Made by a program: the position numbers and the translations under genes. Positions 1 to 8,468 of a DNA stretch of 64,000 nt are shown here, piece after piece. The DNA is taken from contig JANQQU010000082.1 of assembly GCA_028284905.1 (NCBI GenBank), forward strand, positions 62,001-126,000, written 5' to 3'. The notes under the pieces are model-generated. The model was not told the DNA's origin, searched no databases, and saw nothing but the letters and a program-made list of their open reading frames with translations. Source of the DNA: Calditrichia bacterium (GTDB lineage Bacteria; Calditrichota; Calditrichia; RBG-13-44-9; J075). Positions within the stretch are counted from its first letter, which is position 1. The number at the start of each line of letters is the position of its first letter.

Positions 1-1
1 G

Positions 2-1651
2 GGAGATGTTGTAATGGGCCTGATCGTCAACCGTTATCTCGCCCGGCAAAATGAACGGGTGATTTTTCCGGATATTTCCCCGGAATGGTCTTCCGCCCAA
101 TTTAAACCATCGAAAGCGCAGGATGTATTGCTGCAAGGCATCTACCCCCAGAAGCCGGTTTATATTACCCCCTATTTATTAGGAGGGGCTTCACAAATTG
201 CTTTTGAAACCAGCGGTCCCAGCGGCTTTGTAACAACGACTGATGTGACCCAGGAAGTCGGCCTGGATCTGAAATATAACATCAACAGCAACCTCACGCT
301 CGATCTAACCGCGAATACAGATTTCGCCCAGGTCGAAGCCGATGAGCAACAGGTGAATTTTACCCGCTTTTCCCTCTTTTTTCCGGAAAAGCGGCAATTT
401 TTTCAGGAGCGATCCAGCCTCTTCGATTTTAATACCGGAGGTCCCAGTCGCTTATTCCACAGCCGGCGTATCGGCATTAATGAAAATGGCACGCCAGTGC
501 GCATCCTCGGGGGCGCTCGCCTTGTCGGACGACTCGGTGCATGGGATCTGGGCATTCTCGATATGCAAACCGATAAAAAAGGTGATCTTGATTCCGAAAA
601 CTTCGGCGTACTCCGCTTAAGGCGGCAGGCCTTCAATCCGTATTCTTACATTGGGGTAATTGCCACGAACCGGATTACTGTTAATGGCGACTACAATACC
701 GCTTATGGCCTGGATGGCATTATCAAAATGTATAAGGATCATTACCTGACTTTACGTTATTCGCAATCGTTTGAGAATGATCAGGATACTGATTTTTTCG
801 ATACTGCCCGAATGTTATTACTCTGGGAACATCGCCGCAACCAGGGGTTGGATACCCGCCTGGGCTTTACCCATTCCGGACCGTCTTACAATCCCGGTAT
901 GGGATTTTTCCGCAGGAATGATTTTACGCTTCTGGAAGGAGATATTTTCTACGGTTGGTTTCCTGGAAAAGCATCGCCATTTCGCATTATGCGCCCGGGC
1001 ATTGTTACCGAAACGTTTTTACGCAATAGCGATGGCACCCTGGAATCAGCCTTTTTCGGTACCCCATTTCGAATGGAGTTAAAATCCGGCGCTATTTTAT
1101 TTGTTGGCTCTCGTACCTGGCACGAGGACCTGCGCGAATCTTTTTCCCTTTCGGATTCGGTAGATGTACCGGTCGGCAGTTACACTTTCTGGATGCCGGA
1201 TTTCAATATTTCCACGCCGGAAGGGAATCTTTTCCGCCCAAGTATTTTTGCTGCTTACGGCAAATTTTACGATGGCACCCGCGGCTCCCTGGGCTTAGGG
1301 GTCGACTGGTATCCTTCCCGTTTCCTCGAGCTGGGCGCGGATTATGACATCGACTGGATTCGTTTCCCCGATCGCGATCAGTCACTGAATGTTCACCTGC
1401 TTGGCATCCGGATCCGCGGGGCACTGAATACACAATTCTCCGTCAACGCATTTATGCAGTATAACAGCGTTCGGGATGGCCATCCCTTAAATACCAATTT
1501 GCGTATCCGCTACAATTTTCGTGAAGGCAGCGATCTCTACATCGTTTATAATGATGACCTGAATACCGACCGCGGTAATTTTTACCCGCGCCGTCCTGCC
1601 AGCAACAACCGGGCGGTTCTCCTCAAATACACATACACGCTTATTCGCTAA
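2..1651 (+). CDS. DUF5916 domain outer-membrane protein, C-terminal part (5' end cut by window)
   Basis: The frame is open to the left edge, so the first ATG at 14 is internal and the N-terminus is missing. The visible ~550 residues match the C-terminal DUF5916 region found in FCB bacteria: a conserved opening (GLIVNRYLARQNE), then PYLLGG, FPEKRQFFQERSSLFDF and GxRLVGR-type segments, then many alternating aromatic/polar stretches typical of an outer-membrane beta-barrel, ending with LLKYTYTL. Full-length relatives also carry an N-terminal family-9-like carbohydrate-binding domain, which would lie upstream of the window. Its molecular function is not established; an outer-membrane role is inferred from the strand pattern. 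A hairpin and then nfuA follow, so it probably ends its own transcript. Confidence 0.8.
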   Translation, partial: GDVVMGLIVNRYLARQNERVIFPDISPEWSSAQFKPSKAQDVLLQGIYPQKPVYITPYLLGGASQIAFETSGPSGFVTTTDVTQEVGLDLKYNINSNLTLDLTANTDFAQVEADEQQVNFTRFSLFFPEKRQFFQERSSLFDFNTGGPSRLFHSRRIGINENGTPVRILGGARLVGRLGAWDLGILDMQTDKKGDLDSENFGVLRLRRQAFNPYSYIGVIATNRITVNGDYNTAYGLDGIIKMYKDHYLTLRYSQSFENDQDTDFFDTARMLLLWEHRRNQGLDTRLGFTHSGPSYNPGMGFFRRNDFTLLEGDIFYGWFPGKASPFRIMRPGIVTETFLRNSDGTLESAFFGTPFRMELKSGAILFVGSRTWHEDLRESFSLSDSVDVPVGSYTFWMPDFNISTPEGNLFRPSIFAAYGKFYDGTRGSLGLGVDWYPSRFLELGADYDIDWIRFPDRDQSLNVHLLGIRIRGALNTQFSVNAFMQYNSVRDGHPLNTNLRIRYNFREGSDLYIVYNDDLNTDRGNFYPRRPASNNRAVLLKYTYTLIR

Positions 1652-1698
1652 AAATTTCACGAAAGAAAAGTGCATAAAAGCATTACTTTTTCCAGTGT

Positions 1699-1720
1699 CA
1701 GGCGGCGCAAAAACCGCCTG
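1699..1720 (+). terminator. Hairpin after the DUF5916 gene, possible terminator
   Basis: Perfect 7-bp inverted repeat CAGGCGG/CCGCCTG with an 8-base A-rich loop, 48 bases after the stop codon. No T-run follows, so termination is uncertain. Confidence 0.35.
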
Positions 1721-1776
1721 AAAGGCGCTTATTTCCGGGAAAACAGCTAAAAAATGCACTTTTTCAAAAAAAATAT

Positions 1777-1805
1777 TTGCGGTCATCATTACGGCTTCGT
1801 AATAT
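1777..1805 (+). promoter_or_regulatory. Predicted sigma-70-type promoter of nfuA
   Basis: TTGCGG, 17-base spacer, TAATAT, ending 53 bases before the nfuA ATG. An AGGAAG ribosome site sits 8 bases before that ATG. Confidence 0.4.
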
Positions 1806-1858
1806 GCGCATATTGTATTAAAATTGTAGCAAAGTATTAAAGACAGGAAGAACCCCCG

Positions 1859-2533
1859 ATGGCCGCCTGGTTTGGCTCTCCGAAAGACAAAGATTCCAAA
1901 GATAGCGATAAGAATAACCAAAACGCTCCGGATAATAATGATGAGAAAACACCATTATTAACCATAACGGATATCGCCCGCGAAAAGGTTACACAGTTAA
2001 TCAGTGGTGCAGAATCCCCGGTGTTGGGCATTAGGGTTTTGGCAGAAGCAACATCTCCGGTAAATCCGGAATATAGCTTAGCCTTTGTTCAGGAAGGTGA
2101 AGCATTCGAAGACGATGAAATAATCGATTTTGACGATTTCAAAGTGTACATTGATTCCGATAGTCTCCCACTGGTAGAGAATGTCCGGCTGGACTTTATC
2201 ACAACCGGCATGGGAGGTGGATTCAGAATTGACAAAGTTGTTCAGCGCAATAAGGTAGAAGGCCCGGTTGCCGAAAAGCTCCAGCAGGTCATTGATGAAC
2301 AAATCAATCCGGCATTGGCGCTTCATGGTGGCTTCGTTGAGTTATTAGATGTTAAAGGCAGTACTGCCTATATTGAGCTGGGGGGTGGCTGCAAAGGGTG
2401 TGGCATGGTAGACGTCACGCTTAAGCAGGGGATTGAAGTGATGATCAAACAGAATATTCCGGAAATTACCGAAATTCTGGATGCAACCGATCACGCCAGT
2501 GGTAATAATCCCTATTATCAGCCCTCAAAGTAG
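1859..2533 (+). CDS. nfuA: NfuA-type Fe-S cluster carrier (degenerate A-type domain + NifU C-terminal domain)
   Basis: 224 aa. After a charged, low-complexity N-terminus (about residues 8-30) comes an IscA/HesB-like fold (about 33-128) that lacks the cluster-binding cysteines of true A-type proteins. A NifU C-terminal domain (about 136-212) follows, with the cluster ligands C178 and C181 in GGGCKGCGMVDVTL. This two-domain order is that of E. coli NfuA, which carries [4Fe-4S] clusters to apoproteins and helps under oxidative or iron stress. The AGGAAG ribosome site fixes the ATG at 1859. The next gene encodes a radical SAM enzyme, a plausible client, but that link is inference. The acidic/basic N-terminal tail is longer than in E. 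coli NfuA. Confidence 0.85.
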   Translation: MAAWFGSPKDKDSKDSDKNNQNAPDNNDEKTPLLTITDIAREKVTQLISGAESPVLGIRVLAEATSPVNPEYSLAFVQEGEAFEDDEIIDFDDFKVYIDSDSLPLVENVRLDFITTGMGGGFRIDKVVQRNKVEGPVAEKLQQVIDEQINPALALHGGFVELLDVKGSTAYIELGGGCKGCGMVDVTLKQGIEVMIKQNIPEITEILDATDHASGNNPYYQPSK

Positions 2534-2650
2534 TAAGTTCGAATGTTTTACTAGAAGTATTGAGGTATTGTCAGACTGCTGCATCCGAGTAACACATACG
2601 TTAGCTTTTTTGGCGAAGTTAACGGAGAACGGCTGTCCGATAGAATCTTT

Positions 2651-4051
2651 ATGAATGTTTCCCCAGTGAAGATTTTACTCCTTTCGTTTTACGAGTTAGG
2701 TCGACAGCCATTTGGTATAGCCTCCCCCGCTGCTTGGTTACGTGCTGATGGGCACCTTGTTAGCGTAACGGACTGTTCGATTGAGCCGTTGCCTTTACAA
2801 GCCGTCCGTGAAGCAGACCTGATCGCATGTTATGTCCCTATGCATACTGCTACCCGCCTGGCAATCGAATCCCTGCAGGAAATCAAGACCGTTAATCCCA
2901 ACGCCCACCTCTGTTTCTATGGCCTCTACGCCCCTGTCAATGAAGAGTATCTGCGCAATAATGGTGTTCATACCATTCTCGGCGGAGAGTTTGAAGCCGG
3001 TTTGGCGCAATTGGCAAAACGGCTGGAGCAACAGTCTGCCACACAACCGCAGCAGGAATCTGTTATTTCCCTGGAGCGCCAGCAATTTGTAATGCCGGAC
3101 CGCGCCGATATGCCCGACCTGGACAACTATGCCCGTTTATGTGCCGGCAATGGTCAGGATAAAATTACCGGTTACGTCGAAGCAACCCGCGGATGCAAGC
3201 ATCTTTGCCGCCACTGCCCAATTGTTCCCGTATATAATGGCCGCTTTCGCATTGTGCAACAGTCAGTTGTCTTAGCCGATATTCGTCAGCAAATAGCAAA
3301 GGGTGCAACGCATATTACCTTTGGCGACCCGGACTTCCTGAATGGACCGGGCCATGTATTGCCGATTGTTGAAACTCTTCACCAGGAGTTTCCGGAAATC
3401 ACCTATGATGTTACCATCAAAGTGGAACATCTTCTCAAATATAGCCGGCATTTGCCAACACTGCGGGATACCGGCTGCCTGTTTATTACCAGCGCCGTAG
3501 AATCGGTTGATGACCAGGTCTTGCAAATTCTCGATAAGGGTCATACCCGGGCAGATTTCATTGAGGCCGTTCGTATTGTCCGGGAGACCGGAATTCATCT
3601 CAATCCGACCCTGGTTGCCTTTACTCCATGGTTATCCCTGGAGGGCTATTTTACAACGCTGCAATTGATGGCCGAGCTTGATCTTGTCGAGAGCATCTCC
3701 CCGGTACAATGGGCAATTCGTTTGTTGATTCCCAGCGGCTCTCGCCTGTTATCGCTGCCGGAAACCCAACAATACCTTGGAAAATTTGATGCGCATGCTC
3801 TCGGCTACGAATGGACACACCCTGATCCACGAATGGATCTCCTCTATGAAAATGTGCGAAAAATTGCTGCCGGAAAAGCCTCGCGCAAGAATGTATTTAA
3901 AGAGATTTGGGCGCAAACGACAAAACTTTTAGGCATCTACGCCGAGATTCCTGAAAACAGTTATGATTATGAACGGACCGCCGTGCCATACCTTAATGAA
4001 CCCTGGTATTGTTGAGCGGAACCGACTGAAGAGCAGTTGGCTCGTATATAA
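2651..4051 (+). CDS. CUAEP-tail radical SAM selenoprotein (B12-binding-like N-terminus), UGA at 4013-4015 read as selenocysteine
   Basis: A standard reading stops at TGA 4013-4015 after 454 residues ending EPWYC. Reading on gives Cys-Sec-Ala-Glu-Pro-Thr-Glu-Glu-Gln-Leu-Ala-Arg-Ile and a TAA at 4049-4051 (466 aa). CUAEP/CCAEP is the C-terminal signature of a known radical SAM (seleno)protein family, recalled by name and not searched. Residues 1-125 form a Rossmann-like domain resembling B12-binding domains but without DxHxxG. The radical SAM core starts at C182-x3-C186-x2-C189 (TRGCKHLCRHCP), the [4Fe-4S]/SAM site. A stem-loop just past the UGA fits a bacterial SECIS. The reaction is unknown. 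The start is weakly defined, since no strong Shine-Dalgarno precedes ATG 2651. Selenocysteine use needs selA, selB, selC and selD elsewhere in the genome. Upstream neighbour: nfuA. Confidence 0.85.
4013..4045 (+). promoter_or_regulatory. Candidate bacterial SECIS element
   Basis: In RNA, the UGA is followed by a hairpin with stem CCGACUG/CAGUUGG (4022-4028 with 4034-4040, one G-U pair) and loop AAGAG (4029-4033). A lower GAG/CUC helix (4014-4016 with 4041-4043) is separated from it by a bulge. A stem starting at the UGA with a short, G-containing loop some 13-16 bases downstream is close to the bacterial SECIS model. It is also part of the coding sequence, as bacterial SECIS elements are. Confidence 0.6.
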
Positions 4052-4204
4052 TTTTGAAAAAAAGAAGTAAAAACGAATGACAGATATACAATTAAACAAG
4101 GGCAGTCGTCTACCCGATTTTCTTACTGTTTTACGGATGATGGTTACGGACATCTGCCTGATTTTTCCCCAATTTTTAATTGCGCTTGAAAGGAGGTGAA
4201 GAGT

Positions 4205-4435
4205 ATGGCAGATCGCGAAAGAGGTAAAGTAAAATGGTTTAACAATACTAAAGGATTCGGTTTTATCGTTCGTGAACAGGGTGGAGAAATTTTTGTGCAC
4301 TATTCTGCAATCAAATCAGAAGGTTACAAATCTCTGGAAGAAGGACAAGATGTATCTTTTACTGTTGTTGAAAGCGATAAAGGATTACAAGCTCAGGACG
4401 TAATGGCTGAAGCTGGTGATGCTGACGCTGAGTGA
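4205..4435 (+). CDS. Cold-shock protein, CspA family
   Basis: 76 aa single cold-shock domain that binds single-stranded nucleic acid as an RNA chaperone. RNP1 is visible as KGFGFI and RNP2 as [15 protein letters not shown] is the usual N-terminal strand. The chosen ATG at 4205 lies 9 bases after a near-perfect AAAGGAGGTGA Shine-Dalgarno (4190-4200). An in-frame GTG at 4196 lies inside that ribosome site and is rejected. The 153 bases between the selenoprotein TAA and the ribosome site hold no clear gene and may be a structured 5' leader, as is common for csp genes. A strong terminator follows, so the gene is probably monocistronic. The acidic C-terminal tail (EAGDADAE) is slightly longer than in CspA. 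Confidence 0.93.
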   Translation: MADRERGKVKWFNNTKGFGFIVREQGGEIFVHYSAIKSEGYKSLEEGQDVSFTVVESDKGLQAQDVMAEAGDADAE

Positions 4436-4463
4436 GCGACTGAAAAGACCATTGACTACTAGA

Positions 4464-4499
4464 AGCGGCGTACTGTTTTCAGTGCGCCGCTTTCTTTTT
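4464..4499 (+). terminator. Rho-independent terminator of the cold-shock gene
   Basis: 12-bp stem (4464-4475 with 4480-4491, one G-T pair) with a TTTT loop, followed by TTCTTTTT. It sits 29 bases after the csp stop. Confidence 0.9.
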
Positions 4500-4503
4500 G
4501 GGG

Positions 4504-4532
4504 TTGACCTTAATAGCTGCATATCGTACACT
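4504..4532 (+). promoter_or_regulatory. Predicted sigma-70 promoter of kmo
   Basis: TTGACC, 17-base spacer, TACACT, directly after the csp terminator and about 24 bases before the kmo start. Confidence 0.6.
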
Positions 4533-4556
4533 CATTGAAACCGAAAGGATATGACT

Positions 4557-5927
4557 ATGAAAAAGCAGCATGTTATTCTGGTGGGTGCAGGACTGGCCGG
4601 CTCTCTGCTGGCAATTTATCTGGCGAAACGCGGTTTTCAGGTAGACATTTATGAACGGCGGCCGGACATGCGCCAGGCGTCCATCAGCGCGGGCCGATCA
4701 ATCAACCTTGCGCTCTCTGTACGGGGCATTCATGCACTATCCCGGGTCAATCTCGATCAGCGAGTACTCGCAGATGCGCTCCCGATGACCGGACGAATGA
4801 TGCACGCAGTCGATGGTCAATTAACGTATCAGCCCTATGGTAAAAACGAAAACGAAGTTATCAACTCCATCTCCCGGCGCGGCTTAAACTGCTTGTTAAT
4901 GGATACAGCCGAGTCGGAAAACAATGTTCGAATATTTTTTAATCAGCGTTGCCTGGGCGGTGATCTCGAAGCAGGGCAATTGATTTTCCGGGACGAAGCC
5001 CGGGGGGAAACGCGCACTGTTTCCGGAGATACGATTATTGCCACCGATGGCGCGACCTCCGCTGTTCGCATGGAAATGCAAAAGATCGGCCGCTTTAACC
5101 TCTCCCAAATGTATCTTGAACACGGCTATAAAGAACTAACCATTCCACCTGGCGCAGGCGGCAGCTTTCAGATCGACAAAAATATGCTGCACATCTGGCC
5201 ACGCGGTGATTATATGCTGATCGCGCTCCCGAACCCGGACGGCAGCTTCACCTGCACACTTTTCCTCGGCTACGCCAGCACACCCGGGTTCGATGGTTTA
5301 AAGACCCCGGCAGATGTTCTGCAATTTTTTCAGGAAATTTTCCCGGATACAATTCCCCTTATCCCGGAATTAAGCGAAGATTTTTTTAGTAACCCGACCG
5401 GAAATCTCATCACCATCAAATGTTTACCCTGGCATATTGACGGTAAAGTGCTCCTACTGGGAGACGCTGCGCACGCCATCGTCCCCTTTTACGGCCAGGG
5501 AATGAATTGCGCCTTCGAAGACTGTGCGATTCTTGATGATTGCATTTCCGAATATGGCACGGATTGGGCGCGGGTTTACCAGGCTTACCAGGAAAAACGA
5601 AAGGCCGATGCGGATGCCATTGCCGATCTTGCCCTGGAGAATTTTATTGAAATGCGCGACAGCGTGGCCAATCCGACATTTCTACTCAAGCGGAAAGCGG
5701 AGCTCCTTCTCGAGGAGAAGTATCCCGGCAAATTTCTTTCCAAGTACAGCATGGTTTCTTTTCATCGCACCGCTTATGCCGCGGCTATGAAGAAGGGCCG
5801 TATTCAGGATTCGGTTTTGATGGAAATGTGTGAAGGGCTTACAGATATTGATCAGCTGGACCTGGACCTAGCCTTCAACAATATTCAGCAGCGGCTAAGC
5901 GCGGAAGCCGAGAGCAATGACAGTTGA
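4557..5927 (+). CDS. kmo: Kynurenine 3-monooxygenase (FAD-dependent)
   Basis: 456 aa from ATG 4557. It hydroxylates L-kynurenine to 3-hydroxykynurenine with NADPH and O2 in tryptophan breakdown or de novo NAD synthesis. The N-terminal Rossmann motif is VGAGLAGSLLA (about residues 8-18). SAGRSINLALSVRG is the family-specific stretch, and the second FAD motif GDAAHAIVPFYGQGMNCAFEDC lies near residue 300. A hydrophobic C-terminal extension as in fungal and mammalian KMO is not obvious. AAAGGA lies 7 bases before ATG 4557; an upstream in-frame ATG at 4551 is only 1 base from it and is less likely. The gene overlaps the next one by 11 bases. No kynureninase or tryptophan dioxygenase gene is in the window. 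Confidence 0.9.
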   Translation: MKKQHVILVGAGLAGSLLAIYLAKRGFQVDIYERRPDMRQASISAGRSINLALSVRGIHALSRVNLDQRVLADALPMTGRMMHAVDGQLTYQPYGKNENEVINSISRRGLNCLLMDTAESENNVRIFFNQRCLGGDLEAGQLIFRDEARGETRTVSGDTIIATDGATSAVRMEMQKIGRFNLSQMYLEHGYKELTIPPGAGGSFQIDKNMLHIWPRGDYMLIALPNPDGSFTCTLFLGYASTPGFDGLKTPADVLQFFQEIFPDTIPLIPELSEDFFSNPTGNLITIKCLPWHIDGKVLLLGDAAHAIVPFYGQGMNCAFEDCAILDDCISEYGTDWARVYQAYQEKRKADADAIADLALENFIEMRDSVANPTFLLKRKAELLLEEKYPGKFLSKYSMVSFHRTAYAAAMKKGRIQDSVLMEMCEGLTDIDQLDLDLAFNNIQQRLSAEAESNDS

Positions 5928-6531
5928 TCCCAGCCATTTCAGCAATAGGCCGCTGTCCCGGGATTTTTATCAGCGTCCGACGCTGGAGGTCGCCCGGGAT
6001 CTATTAGGCAAACATCTCGTGTATCAGGATGAAAATGGCCCTTTGCGCGGCATGATCGTGGAAACGGAAGCGTATATCGGTCAGAATGATCCGGCCTGCC
6101 ATGCCGCCGCCGGCAAAACAGCGCGCACCGCATTAATGTTCGGAAAACCGGGCATTGCTTACATCTATTTCATTTACGGCATGTATTATTGCCTTAATGC
6201 GGTTACAGAGGCGGTCGATTTTCCGGCAGCAGTGCTCATTCGGGCCGTAGCACCACTGGACGGCGAAAGGTTTATGCAGGAGCGCCGCCCCCGGGCAAAG
6301 GGAAAGAACTTAACCAATGGCCCCGGAAAACTCTGCCAGGCTTTCGGGCTGGATAAAGCAATGAATGGGGCAGATCTCTGCGCTTCCCCGCTATTTATCA
6401 GTGAAGGCATGGCAATAAATTCGGCAATGATTCGCACGACGACGCGCATTGGCATTAGCAGCGGGAAATCCTTTCCCTGGCGTTTTTGCCTGAAGGATAA
6501 TCCTTATGTATCTAAGCCGAATCATCGATAA
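5917..6531 (+). CDS. mpg: 3-methyladenine DNA glycosylase (AAG/MPG family)
   Basis: 204 aa, the usual length for bacterial AAG-fold glycosylases. It removes alkylated or deaminated purines (3-methyladenine, hypoxanthine) in base-excision repair. Family marks: ARDLLGKHLV, IVETEAYIG with the catalytic glutamate, a YIYFIYGMYYCLN segment that lines the damaged-base pocket, AVLIRAVAP, and NGPGKLCQAFG near residue 135. Its ATG lies inside the last codons of kmo (11-base overlap, different frame), so translation is probably coupled and the two share a promoter. No functional link between kynurenine oxidation and this repair enzyme is obvious. Confidence 0.9.
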   Translation: MTVDPSHFSNRPLSRDFYQRPTLEVARDLLGKHLVYQDENGPLRGMIVETEAYIGQNDPACHAAAGKTARTALMFGKPGIAYIYFIYGMYYCLNAVTEAVDFPAAVLIRAVAPLDGERFMQERRPRAKGKNLTNGPGKLCQAFGLDKAMNGADLCASPLFISEGMAINSAMIRTTTRIGISSGKSFPWRFCLKDNPYVSKPNHR

Positions 6532-6614
6532 ATATCAAAAAGATGTTTTCTTCGAAGCCAAGTTCCGCTATATTCTAGATGTAAAAATATGTTTATTTTA
6601 AGAACTTAGGTACT

Positions 6615-6644
6615 TTGACAGATACTGTCACACCAGGATATAGA
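6615..6644 (+). promoter_or_regulatory. Predicted sigma-70 promoter of rny
   Basis: TTGACA, 18-base spacer, TATAGA, ending 71 bases before the RNase Y start. The consensus -35 makes it the best promoter match in this part of the window. Confidence 0.6.
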
Positions 6645-6715
6645 ATCGTACCAACGAATTAGACCAACGAAAGAATTGAGTGCCAGAAAAGGCACATCGA
6701 CAGGGGTAATTTAAA

Positions 6716-8320
6716 ATGGAAATGATCATAGGTGGCGTTGGGCTCATCCTTGGCGTGGTTATTGGCGCAGTTATTATCAACCTTATCAATAAACAAAAAG
6801 CCGCAAATGCAAAAATAACCGCTCAGGGCATTATCGAGCAAGCCGAAAGAGACGCAAAAAGAATTACAAAAGAAACCGCAATTAAAGCAAAAGAAAACGT
6901 CCAGCGGGAACGCTCCCAGATGCAGAAGAAACTTAAGCAGCGGGAGTTTGAAATGGGCAAAAGTGAAGATCGGATGCGCAAGCGGGAAAAAGATCTCCGC
7001 CGCCAGGAAAACAGCGTTCGCGACAAGGAAAGTTCTCTGAATCATCAGCGGAAAAAATTGCAACAGGCAGAATCGACCATACAAGACAGACAGCGTAAGG
7101 TCGAGGAACTTGTTCAGTCGCAAATTGAAAAACTTGAAGGACTGAGCGGGTTAAATCGGGAAGATGCCAAAAAGCAATTGACTAAAACCCTGATGAACCA
7201 GGTGAAGTCGGAAGCCGCGCAGGAAATTATCGACATCCGTAAAGATGCGCAGACCCGGGCCCGCTGGGAAGCCATCGAGATCATGGCCCATGCCATCGAA
7301 AAGATGGCCACCGAATACACCATGGAATCTACGCTCGTTTCGGTGTCATTACCGAATGACAATTGGAAGGGGCTGATTATCGGCCGGGAAGGCAGAAACA
7401 TCAAAGCCTTCGAAGCAACGACCGGTGTGAAGGTTATCGTTGATGACACTCCGGAAACTGTGGTAATGTCCTGCTTCGATCCGATCAAACGGGAAGTAGC
7501 CCGTCTTTCCATGGAAGCGCTTATCGCCAAGAAGAATATTAATCCCAAGGCCATCGACATTGAAGTTGGCAAAGCACAAAAAGTGGTGGACGCCAGCATT
7601 CAGAAGGCCGCTGATGCCACTTTACGGGAATTAAACATCCGCAATGTTCACCCCGAAATGAAAACCTATCTGGGCCGTTTAAAGTATCGCACCAGCTATG
7701 GCCAGAACATTCTCGATCACTCCAAGGAAGTGGCCTGGCTGGCCGGCAACATGGCTGCAGAGCTGGGATTGGACGTACAACTGGCCCGACGCGCCGGCCT
7801 GTTCCATGATATCGGAAAAGCGGTCAGCAGCGACTCCGAAGGCAGCCACGTTACTATTGGTGTGGAAATCACCGAAAAATATAAAGAACATGCTGTGGTC
7901 ATTAATTCCGTTCTGGCGCATCACGAAGAAGCCGATCCGATTTCTCCCATCTCCGTTCTGGTGACAGCAGCAGACCGCATTAGCGGCGCACGGCCCGGTG
8001 CACGACGGGAATCTCTCGAAGCCTATGCCCAACGCATTGCCAAACTGGAAGAGCTGGCGAATTCGTTCGAAGGCGTGGCAAAAACTTATGCCCTCTCCGC
8101 TGGCCGGGAAATTCGGGTAATGATTCTACCGGAAAAGCTAACCGACCAGGAAGCGGATATGCTTTCTGCAGATATTGCCCGGAAGATCAAGGAATCGATG
8201 GAATATCCCGGACAAATCAAGGTTACCGTTATCCGTCACCTGGTGGCTTCCAGCTCTACGGACGAGCATTTAACTGGTAATGGTTCACCCAACCAGCACC
8301 ACAAACATCGCCGCCGCTAG
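6716..8320 (+). CDS. rny: Ribonuclease Y
   Basis: 534 aa, typical for the family. This membrane-anchored endoribonuclease starts mRNA decay in bacteria that rely on it. Residues 2-24 form the N-terminal membrane anchor (IIGGVGLILGVVIGAVIINLI). About 30-150 is a long charged coiled coil for oligomerisation. The KH RNA-binding domain lies near 215-280 (GLIIGREGRNIKAFEATTGV). The HD phosphohydrolase domain includes H364-D365 in LFHDIGKAV and a second conserved SVLAHHEEAD. An AGGGG ribosome site precedes the ATG. It has its own promoter and is followed by a hairpin, so it is likely a single-gene transcript. Confidence 0.95.
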   Translation: MEMIIGGVGLILGVVIGAVIINLINKQKAANAKITAQGIIEQAERDAKRITKETAIKAKENVQRERSQMQKKLKQREFEMGKSEDRMRKREKDLRRQENSVRDKESSLNHQRKKLQQAESTIQDRQRKVEELVQSQIEKLEGLSGLNREDAKKQLTKTLMNQVKSEAAQEIIDIRKDAQTRARWEAIEIMAHAIEKMATEYTMESTLVSVSLPNDNWKGLIIGREGRNIKAFEATTGVKVIVDDTPETVVMSCFDPIKREVARLSMEALIAKKNINPKAIDIEVGKAQKVVDASIQKAADATLRELNIRNVHPEMKTYLGRLKYRTSYGQNILDHSKEVAWLAGNMAAELGLDVQLARRAGLFHDIGKAVSSDSEGSHVTIGVEITEKYKEHAVVINSVLAHHEEADPISPISVLVTAADRISGARPGARRESLEAYAQRIAKLEELANSFEGVAKTYALSAGREIRVMILPEKLTDQEADMLSADIARKIKESMEYPGQIKVTVIRHLVASSSTDEHLTGNGSPNQHHKHRRR

Positions 8321-8345
8321 AAGCGTCCAGCAGCGATTAAATATT

Positions 8346-8377
8346 GGCTGTATATTTACAATTGCGAATATACAGCC
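8346..8377 (+). terminator. Inverted repeat after rny, possible terminator
   Basis: Perfect 11-bp stem GGCTGTATATT/AATATACAGCC with a 10-base loop, 25 bases after the rny stop. There is no T-run, so it may stabilise the 3' end instead of terminating. Confidence 0.45.
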
Positions 8378-8468
8378 GCTGTAACTACTGAGTCTGGCCC
8401 ACGTAAACTGTTTATCTGTTTTAAAGAACCTTATCCCGGATTTGGTCATTTTAAGAAGGATCGTGTAA

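Noticed and set aside
4077-4199. 40-codon leader frame before the cold-shock gene
   Set aside because: No convincing ribosome site and no recognisable protein; probably part of a leader RNA.
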